Under the pieces are notes generated by a model. It had not been told where the DNA came from. It ran no database searches and saw only the letters and a program-made list of their open reading frames with translations. A stretch of DNA of 64,000 nucleotides from Sandaracinaceae bacterium (lineage in GTDB: Bacteria > Myxococcota_A > Polyangia > Polyangiales > Houyiibacteriaceae). The stretch is from NCBI GenBank assembly GCA_020633075.1, contig JACKEI010000002.1, positions 930,001 through 994,000 of the forward strand. The letters are read 5' to 3'. A program made the translations under genes and the position numbers. How positions within the stretch are numbered: the stretch's first letter is position 1; every line of letters starts with the position of its first letter. Positions 45,677 through 54,649 of this stretch are shown one piece after another.

Positions 45677-47374
45677 ATGAATCGGAACTGCGTCGCGCCC
45701 GACGGCCGTTGGGGATGGGCTCTTGCGTTGTGTCTTCTCAACGTGCTCGGCTGCTATGAGTCCCATTTGCTGTCGAACGACGACAGCGGTGTGGCCCACG
45801 ATGCGGCGTACCATCTTGATGCGGCGCGAGACGCCGAGTCGTCCTTCGACATCGCGATAATCCCCGACACGAGCTCGCCCCGCGACCTGGGCGGGGGGAC
45901 GGTGGACGTGGGTACCATCGGCGACCTCGGCACCGACGCCGGCGTCAACGTCAGCAACGATGCCGCGATGCGCGACGCGGGGCGCGTTGATGCGGGCGGC
46001 CCCTTGGACCAGTTCGTGCCCTTGGACCTGGCTCCACCAGACCTTGCGGGCCCCGACTTGGGCCCCCCCGACGTTGGTCCACCGGACCTAGGCCCCCCCG
46101 ACGTCGGCTTACCAGACCTAGGCCCGCCGGACCTTGGACCACCAGACCTTGGGGGCCCCGACTTGGGCGCACCCGACGTTGGCCTCCCGTCGTGCGGCGC
46201 GGGACTCCTGTGGTGCGACACGGCGTGTATCGATCCGGCGCAGAACGCGCGCCACTGTGGAGAGTGTGGCACTGCGTGTGGCACCAGCGTTTGCACCGAT
46301 GGACTCTGCCTTCGCGCTCACAGCGTCTCGGTGATCGAGGGCGCGACCTGCGCGGCCATCACGGGTGGGGGAGTCCAGTGTTGGGGATACAACATCACGG
46401 GCGTGCTCGGAGACGACACGTTCGTGAGCCGCTCGCGACCAGAGCCCGTGGTCGGCCTGGAAGGGGTCGAGGTGCACTCGGTGTCGACCAGCTTACGCGC
46501 GGCGTGCGCCATGCACATGGACGGGCAAGTCTCGTGTTGGGGGGGGCGCGGAGGTAGCCCCTTGTTGGGTGACGGAACGACGGGGCAACGGCTCACCGCA
46601 GCACCCATCAGCATTATCGATGACGCGGTGAACTTCGACACAGGTTACACCTTCGCGTGCGCCGTCCGTGCGAGCGGCGAGCTGTGGTGTTGGGGAGAGA
46701 TCGCATACGGCATCTACGGCCCAGCCAGCATGGGACCGATGCGGGTGCCGGTGCGCATCGAGGGCATCCCGCCCGTGACGCAGGTCTCCGCAGGGACGAA
46801 CTATGTGTGCGCGCTCACGGCGGAGGGGCCATGGTGTTGGGGCTTGAACACCTCAGGCAAGCTCGGGCACGGATTTGCGTCCTACTCGGAGCGACCGGGG
46901 CCGGTGCGAGGGCTTCCTGAGCCCGTCACCTACGTCTCGGCGGGCGCTGACCACACCTGCGCGTTGGGGGCTAGTGGTTCGGCCTATTGTTGGGGCAAGA
47001 ACTGGTTCGGGGAGTTCGGAACAGGCGCAAGTCAGCAGCAGTACGTCCCCACCCCAGCGCGAGTGGCGCGCGTGCCGAGGTTGGTGCGCATCGAAGCCTG
47101 CTTCTATCGAACGTGCGGCATCGACGAGCACGGGCAGGCGTGGTGCTGGGGCGAGAACAACTGGGGCGTGTTGGGAGTGGGTTCCCGCCAGAACCAGGTC
47201 TACCCAGCGCGGGTTGTGGGCGCCACTGACGTCGTAGACATCAGCTGCACAAACACCGACTCGTGCTTCGTCCTCGCGGACGGCCAAGTACTCTGCGCCG
47301 GGATGAACTATCGAGGTGCTCACGGCGACGGCACCATGACACCGCACGACACGCCGGTGGATGTGGTGTGGTAG
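45677..47374 (+). CDS. RCC1-repeat lipoprotein with Pro-Asp repeat linker
   Basis: This is a 565-residue lipoprotein. The ATG at 45677 leads to LCLLNVLGCYES (lipobox). An Asp/Ala linker gives way to about ten units of the form PDLGPPDVG (about residues 115-175). A small Cys-rich part (CGAGLLWCDTACID, CGECGTACGTSVC) precedes six or so RCC1-type blades, each marked by WCWG or QCWG and G(K/L)LG steps, for example VQCWGYNITGVLGDD and AWCWGENNWGVLGVG. RCC1 repeats form a seven-bladed propeller. It is probably on the cell surface. Base composition is somewhat lower in G+C than the neighbours. Confidence 0.85.
   Translation: MNRNCVAPDGRWGWALALCLLNVLGCYESHLLSNDDSGVAHDAAYHLDAARDAESSFDIAIIPDTSSPRDLGGGTVDVGTIGDLGTDAGVNVSNDAAMRDAGRVDAGGPLDQFVPLDLAPPDLAGPDLGPPDVGPPDLGPPDVGLPDLGPPDLGPPDLGGPDLGAPDVGLPSCGAGLLWCDTACIDPAQNARHCGECGTACGTSVCTDGLCLRAHSVSVIEGATCAAITGGGVQCWGYNITGVLGDDTFVSRSRPEPVVGLEGVEVHSVSTSLRAACAMHMDGQVSCWGGRGGSPLLGDGTTGQRLTAAPISIIDDAVNFDTGYTFACAVRASGELWCWGEIAYGIYGPASMGPMRVPVRIEGIPPVTQVSAGTNYVCALTAEGPWCWGLNTSGKLGHGFASYSERPGPVRGLPEPVTYVSAGADHTCALGASGSAYCWGKNWFGEFGTGASQQQYVPTPARVARVPRLVRIEACFYRTCGIDEHGQAWCWGENNWGVLGVGSRQNQVYPARVVGATDVVDISCTNTDSCFVLADGQVLCAGMNYRGAHGDGTMTPHDTPVDVVW
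46018..46191 (+). repeat. Pro-Asp-Leu/Val-Gly coding repeat
   Basis: Short imperfect tandem units (around 15 bases, such as ccagaccttgggccc-type) encode alternating PDLGP and PDVGP. They form a linker between the membrane anchor and the RCC1 propeller, and vary slightly in order and spacer (GPDLG, APDVG, LPDLG). Confidence 0.75.
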
Positions 47375-47392
47375 GCGCTTCGCCGTCTCAGC

Positions 47393-48175
47393 TCACGCGT
47401 GCTGGGACGACGCCGAGATGACCTCGCCGGTGAGGTACGTGGCGTAATCGCTGGCCAGGAAGATCATGATGTTGGCCATCTCCCAGGGCTCGGCGCCGCG
47501 GCCGTAGGCCTCCTTGGCTTCCAGCTCGTCCAGCAGCTCCTTGGTGGTGACCTTCACCAGGAAGGGGTGCTTGGCCAGGCTGGGCGCGATGGCGTTGATG
47601 CGCACGTTGTGGTCCGCAGCTTCCACGGCCGAGCAGCGCGTGAAGGCCATGACGCCGGCCTTGGCCGCCGCGTAGTGCGCCTGCCCCTTCTGCGCCCGCC
47701 AGCCCAGCACGGACGCGTTGTTCACGATGGCGCCGCTCTGCCGCGCGTACATGTGCTTGAGCGCGGCGCGGGTGCAGCGGAAGGTGCCGGTGAGCGTGAC
47801 GTCCAGGACGATGTTCCACTCGTCGTCGGTCATCTCGGCCACGTCCTTGGTGCCGCCCAGGCCCGCGTTGTTCATGAGCACGTCGATGTGCCCCATCTGC
47901 TCGATGGCCTGCGCGAAGAGGTTCTGCACGTCCTCTTCTTTGGTGACGTTGCACAGCACCTGCCCGGGCTTCATGCCCGTCGCGGCCTCGATGCGCTCCG
48001 CGGCCTCGTTCAGGCGGCGCTCGTGGATGTCGCTGATCACCAGCTTTGCGCAGCCCTCTTCGGCGCAGCGCTGCGCCGTGGCGTAGCCAATGCCGGTGCC
48101 CGCCGCGGCGGTGACGAGCACGGTCTTACCGGCCAGGAGGTTCTTGCCAACGGGGTAGTTCGGTACGGTTTTCAT
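47393..48175 (-). CDS. SDR-family oxidoreductase (acyl-CoA operon, last gene)
   Basis: This is a 260-residue SDR whose ATG at 48175 overlaps the upstream acyl-CoA dehydrogenase stop. The cofactor motif is TAAAGTGIG, with an Ala-rich form of TGxxxGxG, and NNAGLGGT follows. The catalytic Ser is in NNASVLGW and the pair in YAAAKAGV. ISDIHERRLNEAA has Asp at the cofactor position, which suits NAD(H). It resembles 3-hydroxyacyl-CoA or steroid-type dehydrogenases of the actinobacterial and proteobacterial steroid pathways. The C-terminus (LASDYATYLTGEVIS) is typical. Confidence 0.92.
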   Translation of the reverse strand: MKTVPNYPVGKNLLAGKTVLVTAAAGTGIGYATAQRCAEEGCAKLVISDIHERRLNEAAERIEAATGMKPGQVLCNVTKEEDVQNLFAQAIEQMGHIDVLMNNAGLGGTKDVAEMTDDEWNIVLDVTLTGTFRCTRAALKHMYARQSGAIVNNASVLGWRAQKGQAHYAAAKAGVMAFTRCSAVEAADHNVRINAIAPSLAKHPFLVKVTTKELLDELEAKEAYGRGAEPWEMANIMIFLASDYATYLTGEVISASSQHA

Positions 48176-49359
48176 CGGGGCTCCCGGGGCAAGCCAAGCG
48201 CGCGCTCGCCAATGATGTTGCGCTGAATCTGGTTGGTGCCCGCGTAGATGGTGTCCGAGCGGGCGAAGAGGAAGGACTTCTGGAGCGTGGTCAGCTCGTA
48301 CGGGCCGTGCTCGGCGGGCGGCAGGGCCAGCTCGCTCTCGGCGCCCAGCACCTCCATGGCCAGCTCGCCAAAGTCGCGGTGCCAGTTGGACCAGTAGAGC
48401 TTCGCGAACGACGCCTCGCGCCCGAGCTCGGTGCTGTCCACCGAGAGCGTGCGCAGCGCGTTCAGGCGCATGATCTTGAGCCCAATCCACGCGTCGGCGA
48501 TGCGCTGCCGCAGCACGGGGTCCTTGCTCGCGCCGTTGCGCTTGGCGGCGGCCACCACCAGGTCGAACTCCTTCTGGAACTGCTGCTGCTGCGCCAGCGT
48601 GGATGCGCCGCGCTCGAAGGCCAGCGTGCCCATGGCCACGCGCCAGCCGTCGTTCACCGCGCCCACCACGTTGTCCTCGTCCGTGGTGGCCCCGTCGAAG
48701 AACACCTCGGCAAACTCGCTGCCTCCGGTGATCTGCTCGATGGGCACGATGGTGATGCCCGGCTGCCGCATGGGCACAAGCAGGTAGCTGATGCCCTTGT
48801 GCTTCTGCGCGCTCTTGTCCGTGCGGCACAGCACGAAGCAGTAGTCCGCCCAGGGTGCCAGGCTGGTCCAGATCTTCTGGCCGTGGATGACCCACTTGCC
48901 GTCCTTCAGCTCCGCCGTGGTCTGGATGTTGGCGAGGTCGCTGCCGGCGTTGGGCTCGCTGTAGCCCTGGCACCAGATCTCGCTCCCGTCGACGATGCCG
49001 GGCAGGTACTTCTGCTGCTGCGCCGCGCTGCCAAAGTGGATGAGCGTGGGCCCCAGCAGCGTCTCGCCGATGTGCCCGATGCGCCCCGGGCCTCCGGCGC
49101 GCACGTACTCCTCGTTGAAGATGACCTCTTCCATGAGCGGCACTGCGCGCCCGCCGTGCTGCTTGGGCCAGCCGATGCAGTTCCACCCGGCCGCGCCCAT
49201 CACGCGGTTCCAGTCCATGCGCAGGTCCACCGCGTAGTGCTCGTCGCCGGGCCCGCCGCGCCCCTTCAAGGACTCGAAGCGGCCCGTGAGGTTCTCCGCC
49301 AGCCACGCGCGCACCTCGGCGCGGAAGCTCAGCTGCTCTTGTGTGAGTTCGAGGTCCAT
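48172..49359 (-). CDS. Acyl-CoA dehydrogenase (1)
   Basis: This is a 395-residue FAD-dependent acyl-CoA dehydrogenase. The ATG at 49359 shares bases with the preceding stop. GYSEPNAGSDLANI and WVIHGQKIWTSLAPWA are the FAD/substrate region; the C-terminal QRNIIGERALGLPREPR is typical. The pair of acyl-CoA dehydrogenase genes side by side suggests a heteromeric enzyme, as in the FadE26-FadE27-type dehydrogenases of steroid side-chain degradation. The general base was not located with confidence. Its own start overlaps the second dehydrogenase stop. Confidence 0.93.
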   Translation of the reverse strand: MDLELTQEQLSFRAEVRAWLAENLTGRFESLKGRGGPGDEHYAVDLRMDWNRVMGAAGWNCIGWPKQHGGRAVPLMEEVIFNEEYVRAGGPGRIGHIGETLLGPTLIHFGSAAQQQKYLPGIVDGSEIWCQGYSEPNAGSDLANIQTTAELKDGKWVIHGQKIWTSLAPWADYCFVLCRTDKSAQKHKGISYLLVPMRQPGITIVPIEQITGGSEFAEVFFDGATTDEDNVVGAVNDGWRVAMGTLAFERGASTLAQQQQFQKEFDLVVAAAKRNGASKDPVLRQRIADAWIGLKIMRLNALRTLSVDSTELGREASFAKLYWSNWHRDFGELAMEVLGAESELALPPAEHGPYELTTLQKSFLFARSDTIYAGTNQIQRNIIGERALGLPREPR

Positions 49360-50552
49360 CAGGCTTCGTCTCCCAGACCGAGCAGCGTGGCCACCCGCTC
49401 GCGGTGATGCTGGGCGCTCCCCAGCAGGGCGCGGCTGCTCTGCGCGCGCTTGAAGTAGAGGTGCGCCGCGTGCTCCCACGTGAAGCCAATGCCGCCGTGC
49501 ACCTGGATGCTCTGCCCCGCGCAGTGGAAGAACGCGTCCGAGCAGTAGGCCTTCGCGCTGCTGGCGGCCTCGGCCAGCTCGCGCCCCTTCTGCTCCGTGA
49601 GCTTGCCGCCCTCCATGTCCGCCATGAGCTGCGCCGCCACCGCGCTTGCGTAGAACGCCGCCGAGCGCGCGCACTCCACCTTCAGCAGCATGTCCGCGCA
49701 GATGTGCTTGATGCTCTGGAAGGACCCGATGGGCCGCCCAAACTGCTGCCGCACCTTGGCGTACTCCACGGCCATGTCCAGGCACGCCTCGGCCGCGCCC
49801 ACCTGCTCCGCCGCGAGCCCCACCGCCGCCAGGTCCAGGATGACGCTCAGCGCGCGCCCGCCCTCCATGCCCGTCAGCCGCGCGTCCTTGTCCAGCTGCA
49901 CCCCGTCAAAGCGCAGGCTCGCCAGGCGGCGCGTCTGGTCCATGGTGGGCAGGTAGGTGCGCGTCAGCCCGGCCGTGTCGCCCGGCAGCGCAAACAGGCC
50001 CAGCTCGCCCGAGCTCTCGTCGCCCACCCAGGCCGCCACAATCAGCAGGCCTGCGCTGTGGCCGTCCACCACGTAGCTCACGTCGCCCGTGAGCGTGAAG
50101 CCCGCGGCCCGCTCTTCCGCCACCAGCGTCACTGCGCTGGCGCCCTCGGCCAGCGCCGGCGCGCTCGGCCCGCGATACCCCAGCGTGGCCGTCAGCTCAC
50201 CGGCCGCGATGGCCGGCAGGTGCGCCTGCTTCTGCGCCGTGGTCCCGGCCACCAAGAGCGCGTTGGCGCCCAGGCACACCGTGCTGAAGAAGGGCGCGCA
50301 GAACACGTGGCGGCCCATCTCCTCCAAGAGCGGGTGCAGGTCCAGCTGCCCCAGGCCAATGCCCTCGTAGGCCTCCGGGATGACCAGCCCGGGCCAGCCC
50401 AGCTCGCCGGCCACGCGCGCCCACACGTCCGGGTCGTAGCCCAGCTCGGTCTTCATGGCCTTGTCCACGTGCGCCGCGGTGGACTCGGCCGCCAAGAAGC
50501 GCCGCGCCTGGCTGCGCAGCTCGTTCTGGTCCTCGGTGAAGCGAAATTCCAT
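49359..50552 (-). CDS. Acyl-CoA dehydrogenase (2)
   Basis: This is a 397-residue acyl-CoA dehydrogenase-fold protein, second of an adjacent pair. MEFRFTEDQNELRSQARRFL opens the helical domain. The central barrel (VTLVAEERAAGFTLTGDVSYV) lacks the strong FAD/substrate loop seen in the first gene, and QSIQVHGGIGFTWEHAAHLYFKRA ends the chain. The latter stretch is the FAD-binding part at the subunit interface. The different sets of conserved residues support a heteromer with gene 1. Co-transcribed with the flanking SDR genes. Confidence 0.9.
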   Translation of the reverse strand: MEFRFTEDQNELRSQARRFLAAESTAAHVDKAMKTELGYDPDVWARVAGELGWPGLVIPEAYEGIGLGQLDLHPLLEEMGRHVFCAPFFSTVCLGANALLVAGTTAQKQAHLPAIAAGELTATLGYRGPSAPALAEGASAVTLVAEERAAGFTLTGDVSYVVDGHSAGLLIVAAWVGDESSGELGLFALPGDTAGLTRTYLPTMDQTRRLASLRFDGVQLDKDARLTGMEGGRALSVILDLAAVGLAAEQVGAAEACLDMAVEYAKVRQQFGRPIGSFQSIKHICADMLLKVECARSAAFYASAVAAQLMADMEGGKLTEQKGRELAEAASSAKAYCSDAFFHCAGQSIQVHGGIGFTWEHAAHLYFKRAQSSRALLGSAQHHRERVATLLGLGDEA

Positions 50553-50555
50553 GAC

Positions 50556-51338
50556 TCAGCTGCCCTTGCTCGCGCTGTGGTTGGCCGTGGCCGCGTCCAA
50601 GAAGGCGGGGCGCTCGCCGCCGCCGTGCACCAACAGGTCCGCCCCGCTCACGTACGACGCCAGCGGGGACGCCAGGTAAAGGCACGCGTTGGCGATGTCC
50701 ACCGGCAGCGCCAGGCGCTGCATGGGCACGGTGGCCGACACGCGCGCGATGCCCGCCTCGTCGCCGTAGTGCAGGTGCGCCTGCTCCGTGCGGATCATGC
50801 CCGCCGTCACGGCGTTCACGCGCACCCGCGGGGCCCACTCCACCGCCAGCGAGCGCGTGAGGTTCAGCAGGCCCGCCTTGGCGGCCCCGTACGCCGCCGT
50901 GCCCGGTGACGGGCGCTGCCCGCTCACGCTCGCGATGTTCACGATGTTGCCGCCGCTCGCCTGCGCCTGCATCACGCGGTTGGCCGCCACGCTGCAGTGC
51001 AGCGCGCTCGTGAGGTTGAGCGCGATGATCTTCTCGCTGAAGCGCGGCGACGCCGTGGCCGCCTCCGTGAAGGGCGCGCCGCCCGCGTTGTTGACCAGCA
51101 CGTCCAGGCGCCCGTGCTGCGCCACCACGGCCGCCACCAGCTTGTCCACCGACTCCGCGTCGCGCACGTCGCAGGCCACGAAGGTCGCCTCACGGCCGCC
51201 CGCGCTGGGCAGCGTGTCGGGCGTCTTCCGCCCGCACACCACCACCTGCGCGCCAGCCGTGAGGAAGGTCTCCGCGATGCCGCGGCCGAGCCCAGCGGTG
51301 CCGCCCGTGACCAGCGCCACCTGCCCGCTGAAGTCCAT
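50556..51338 (-). CDS. SDR-family oxidoreductase
   Basis: This is a 260-residue SDR. The ATG at 51338 begins MDFSGQVALVTGGTAGLGRG; a GTG at 51347 overlapping the upstream stop (GTGA) would add VIG. The catalytic Ser is in NIASVSGQRPSP and the pair in YGAAKAGLLN. CGRKTPDTL after the second strand carries Arg-Lys, suggesting NADPH. The C-terminus (LASPLASYVSGADLLVHGG) is a usual SDR end. It is the fifth gene of the operon and starts four bases after the previous stop. Confidence 0.92.
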   Translation of the reverse strand: MDFSGQVALVTGGTAGLGRGIAETFLTAGAQVVVCGRKTPDTLPSAGGREATFVACDVRDAESVDKLVAAVVAQHGRLDVLVNNAGGAPFTEAATASPRFSEKIIALNLTSALHCSVAANRVMQAQASGGNIVNIASVSGQRPSPGTAAYGAAKAGLLNLTRSLAVEWAPRVRVNAVTAGMIRTEQAHLHYGDEAGIARVSATVPMQRLALPVDIANACLYLASPLASYVSGADLLVHGGGERPAFLDAATANHSASKGS

Positions 51339-51343
51339 GCCGA

Positions 51344-52249
51344 TCACGCGCCGTAGACCTTCACCAGGGGCTGCGAGTCGGCCAGCACCTTCTTCACGGC
51401 CGCGCCAATCTCGCGCGGGTCCCAGCGCTTGCCGGCGTCCACCGTGCCGTCGCGGCGGTAGCCGTCGAACGCGGTGATCTGCCCGCCCACCACCTCCCAC
51501 ACGCGCCCCGTGACCTCGCGGCTCTCGCTGCTGGCCAGCCACGCCACGAAGGGCGACACGTTGGCCGGGTCGTTCACGTCGAAGCCGTCCTCGGGGGCCT
51601 TCATGGCGTCGCCAAAGGCGCCCTCGGTCATGCGCGTGCGCGCGATGGGGCAGATGGCGTTGGCGGTGATGCCGTAGCGGCCGAGCTCAGCCCCCTGCAC
51701 CAGCGTGAGCGTGGCGATGCCGGCCTTGGCGGCGCTGTACGCGCACTGCCCCACGCTGCCCAGCACGCCCGCGCCGCTGCTGGTGTTGATGATGCGCGCG
51801 TCCACCGCGTTGCCGGCCTTCACCTGGTCGCGCCAGTAGCCCGCCGCGTGCCGCGACAAGCAGAAGTGCCCCTTCAGGTGCACGTTCACCACCGCGTCCC
51901 ACTCCTCTTCGCTGCAGCTCACGAACATGCGGTCACGCACGAAGCCGGCGTTGTTGACCACCACGTCCAGCCGCCCGAAGGTGGCCACGGTCTCGTCCAC
52001 CAGCGCCTTGGTCTGCTCCCAGTTGGCCACGTCCGCGCCGTTGGCGAAGGCCTCGCCGCCCATGGCCTTGATGGTGCTCACCACCTCGGCGGCCGGGCCC
52101 TCGTCGCGCCCCTCGCCGTGGTTCGTGGCGCCCAGGTCGTTGACCACCACCTTGGCGCCCTGCCGCGCCAGCTCCAGCGCGTGCTCGCGACCAATGCCGC
52201 GCCCGGCGCCCGTGACGATGACAACGCGACCTTCGCAGATTCCACTCAT
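51344..52249 (-). CDS. SDR-family hydroxyacyl-CoA/steroid dehydrogenase (MFE-2-like)
   Basis: This is a 301-residue SDR of the peroxisomal multifunctional enzyme type 2-like group. The ATG at 52249 starts MSGICEGRVVIVTGAGRGIG; a longer frame to 52324 is unlikely. VVNDLGATNHGEGRDEGPAAEVV after the second strand matches the insertion seen in 17-beta-HSD4-type dehydrogenases. NNAGFVRDRMFV, INTSSGAGVLG and YSAAKAGIATL are the usual motifs. It may be the 3-hydroxyacyl-CoA dehydrogenase step of this operon. The gene upstream ends 121 bases away. Confidence 0.92.
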   Translation of the reverse strand: MSGICEGRVVIVTGAGRGIGREHALELARQGAKVVVNDLGATNHGEGRDEGPAAEVVSTIKAMGGEAFANGADVANWEQTKALVDETVATFGRLDVVVNNAGFVRDRMFVSCSEEEWDAVVNVHLKGHFCLSRHAAGYWRDQVKAGNAVDARIINTSSGAGVLGSVGQCAYSAAKAGIATLTLVQGAELGRYGITANAICPIARTRMTEGAFGDAMKAPEDGFDVNDPANVSPFVAWLASSESREVTGRVWEVVGGQITAFDGYRRDGTVDAGKRWDPREIGAAVKKVLADSQPLVKVYGA

Positions 52250-52370
52250 GTGCTTGCTCTCTCTTCTGTCAGCCGACCTCGGTCGACGGTGTCTGTTTCG
52301 AAACGGGGCGCCGGCACAGGCCAAGGCGCGGGAGACTCAGGGGGAAGTTCCAGGGAAGCTCGGGAAAGGG

Positions 52371-53405
52371 TTACGAAGGGTCCGCGACCTTGACCATCAG
52401 CTTGCCGCGATGGTCGCCCGAGAAGAGGCGCAGCAGGTGCGCCGGAGCGTGCTCGATGCCGTCCACGATCTCGTCGCGCGTCTTCAACGCGCCCTCGCGC
52501 ACGTAGCCGGCCAGCTCGTCACGGGCCGCGGCGTAGCGGTCCGCGTAGTCCAGCGTGACAAAGCCCTCCATGCGCGCGCGCTTGGCCATGAGCTGCATGA
52601 CGTTGCGCAGCCCGGGGCCCGGCTCCGTGCGGTTGATCTCGCTGATGGCGCCGCACACCACCACGCGCCCGCGCAGGGCCAGGCGCGGCAGCACCAGGTC
52701 CAGCAGCTCGCCGCCCACGTTGTCGAAGAACACGTCCACGCCGTTGGGGCACACGTCCTTCAGCTGCTGGCTCAGGTTGGCGGTCTTGTAGTTGAGCGCC
52801 GCGTCGAAGCCCAGCTCGCCACACAGCCACTCGCACTTGTCGTCGCTGCCGGTGAGCCCCACCACGCGGCAGCCGCGCAGCTTGGCCAGCTGCCCCACGA
52901 TGCTGCCCACGCCGCCCGCGGCCGCGCTCACCAGCACCGTCTCGCCCGCCTTGGGCTGCCCCACGTCGTACAGCCCAAAGTACGCGGTGAGCCCGTTGCC
53001 CCCCAGCACGTTGAGCATGCTGCTGAGGGGGATGCCGGGCACCTTTGTGATCTTGCCCATGAGCTGCTGCGCGGGGACGAGCGAGTACTCCTCCCACGCG
53101 GCCAGCGCCTGGCACAGGTCCCCCGGCTGCCACTCGGGCACCGTGCTGTGCACCACCTGCGACAGCGTCCCGCTGCGCACCGGCGCGCCCAGCGCGATGG
53201 GCGGCAGGTACGAGCGGCTCTCGTTCATCCAGCCGCGGATGGCCGGGTCCAGCGAGAGATAGATCTGACGGACCAGCACCTGCCCCGGGCCCACGCTCTC
53301 CACCTGCGGCACGGGCCCGGTGGCGAGCGCAAAGTCTTCCGCCACGGGCACGCCCTTGGGGCGCCGCGCCAGGAGGATCTGCTGCTGGGTCTGGGGCAGG
53401 CTCAT
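52371..53405 (-). CDS. NADP-dependent MDR oxidoreductase (PTGR/curcumin reductase-like)
   Basis: This is a 344-residue zinc-free medium-chain reductase. The ATG at 53405 (MSLPQTQQQILLARR) is preferred over a GTG at 53411. YLSLDPAIRGWMNE and ETVLVSAAAGGVGSIVGQLAKL are diagnostic for the prostaglandin/leukotriene reductase group, as is VDVFFDNVGGELLDLVLPRL. Such enzymes reduce conjugated double bonds with NADPH. In the operon it could act on an enoyl intermediate. Sixteen bases separate it from the thiolase gene. Confidence 0.93.
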   Translation of the reverse strand: MSLPQTQQQILLARRPKGVPVAEDFALATGPVPQVESVGPGQVLVRQIYLSLDPAIRGWMNESRSYLPPIALGAPVRSGTLSQVVHSTVPEWQPGDLCQALAAWEEYSLVPAQQLMGKITKVPGIPLSSMLNVLGGNGLTAYFGLYDVGQPKAGETVLVSAAAGGVGSIVGQLAKLRGCRVVGLTGSDDKCEWLCGELGFDAALNYKTANLSQQLKDVCPNGVDVFFDNVGGELLDLVLPRLALRGRVVVCGAISEINRTEPGPGLRNVMQLMAKRARMEGFVTLDYADRYAAARDELAGYVREGALKTRDEIVDGIEHAPAHLLRLFSGDHRGKLMVKVADPS

Positions 53406-53421
53406 GGTCACCGGGCCGGGC

Positions 53422-54639
53422 TCAGCCCAGGCGCTCCACGATCATGGCCATGCCCTGACCGCCGCCCACGCACATGGTCTCGAGGCCGTAGCGCCCGCCG
53501 CGCACCTCGAGGCCGTGCAGCAGCGTGGTCATGATGCGCGCGCCGGTCATGCCAAAGGGGTGCCCCAGCGCGATGGCGCCGCCGTGCACGTTGAGCTTCT
53601 CCATGCTGATGCCCAGCTGCTTGGCGCTGGGGATGACCTGCGCCGCGAAGGCCTCGTTGATCTCCACGAGGTCCATGTCCTTGATGCTCAGCCCCGCGCG
53701 CGCGAGCGCCTGCTGGCTGGCCCCCACCGGGCCCAGGCCCATGATCTCGGGGTTGAGGCCGGTCACGCCGCTCGACACGATGCGCGCCAGCGGCTTGATG
53801 CCCAGCTCCTTGGCCTTCTTGTCGCTCATGACGATGACCGCGGCGGCGCCGTCGTTCAGCGGGCAGGCGTTGCCGGCGGTGACCGTGGCGCTCGCGCCCA
53901 TCCACTTGGCCAGGATGGGCTCCAGGCCCGCGATGCCCTCGAGGGTGGTGCCGTGGCGCGGGCAGTCGTCGGTGTCCACCACCGTGCCGTCGGCCAGCGT
54001 CACCGGCGTGATCTCGTCGCGGAAGAAGCCGCTCTTCTGCGCGGCCTCGGCGCGGTTCTGCGACATGACCGCAAACTCGTCCTGCTCGGCGCGGCTCACG
54101 CCCACGCTGCCGGCCACGTTCTCGGCCGTCTGCAGCATGTTGGTGTAGACGTCGGGCAGGCCGTCCACCGCGGCCCAGGGCGTACCGGTGGCAAAGGTCT
54201 TGGTGCGCGCCATGGCCTCGTTGAACAGCGGGTTGAGCGTGCCCTCCATGCCGTCGGACTTGCCCTTGTCGAAGCGGCTGACGCACTCCACGCCGCCCGC
54301 CACGAACACGTCGCCCTCGCCCGCCTTGATGGCGTGGGCCGCCATGCGGATGGTCTGCAGCGACGAGCTGCAGTAGCGGTTGACCGTGGCGCCGGGCGCG
54401 TCCATCAGGCCGGCCAAGAGCGCGACCACGCGGCCGAGGTTGTAGCCCTGCTCACCTGCGGGCTGCGCGCAGCCGAAGAGCACGTCCTCCACCAGCTTGG
54501 GGTCCAGGTTGGGCACCTTGGCGAGCGCGGCCCGGACGACGAAGGCGCCCAGGTCATCGGGGCGCTCGTTGATGAGCGAGCCCTTCTTGGCGCGGCCGAT
54601 GGGGGTGCGGGCGGTGGCAACAATGACGGCTTCGGGCAT
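53422..54639 (-). CDS. Acetyl-CoA acyltransferase (thiolase)
   Basis: This is a 405-residue type II thiolase that cleaves 3-ketoacyl-CoA to acetyl-CoA and a shortened acyl-CoA. The ATG at 54639 starts MPEAVIVATARTPIGRAKKG. The nucleophile Cys90 lies in NRYCSSSLQ, the general-base His360 in ALGHPFGMTGAR, and Cys390 in CVGGGQGMA. NEAFAAQV is also present. It is ten bases downstream of the acyl-CoA ligase stop. A role in beta-oxidation follows from family and context. Confidence 0.96.
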   Translation of the reverse strand: MPEAVIVATARTPIGRAKKGSLINERPDDLGAFVVRAALAKVPNLDPKLVEDVLFGCAQPAGEQGYNLGRVVALLAGLMDAPGATVNRYCSSSLQTIRMAAHAIKAGEGDVFVAGGVECVSRFDKGKSDGMEGTLNPLFNEAMARTKTFATGTPWAAVDGLPDVYTNMLQTAENVAGSVGVSRAEQDEFAVMSQNRAEAAQKSGFFRDEITPVTLADGTVVDTDDCPRHGTTLEGIAGLEPILAKWMGASATVTAGNACPLNDGAAAVIVMSDKKAKELGIKPLARIVSSGVTGLNPEIMGLGPVGASQQALARAGLSIKDMDLVEINEAFAAQVIPSAKQLGISMEKLNVHGGAIALGHPFGMTGARIMTTLLHGLEVRGGRYGLETMCVGGGQGMAMIVERLG

Positions 54640-54649
54640 GGTCAGTCTC

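Noticed and set aside
45349..45741. A 130-codon minus-strand frame upstream of the RCC1 gene
   Set aside because: Arg/Ser-rich with no domain or ribosome site, and it overlaps the start of the RCC1 lipoprotein gene.
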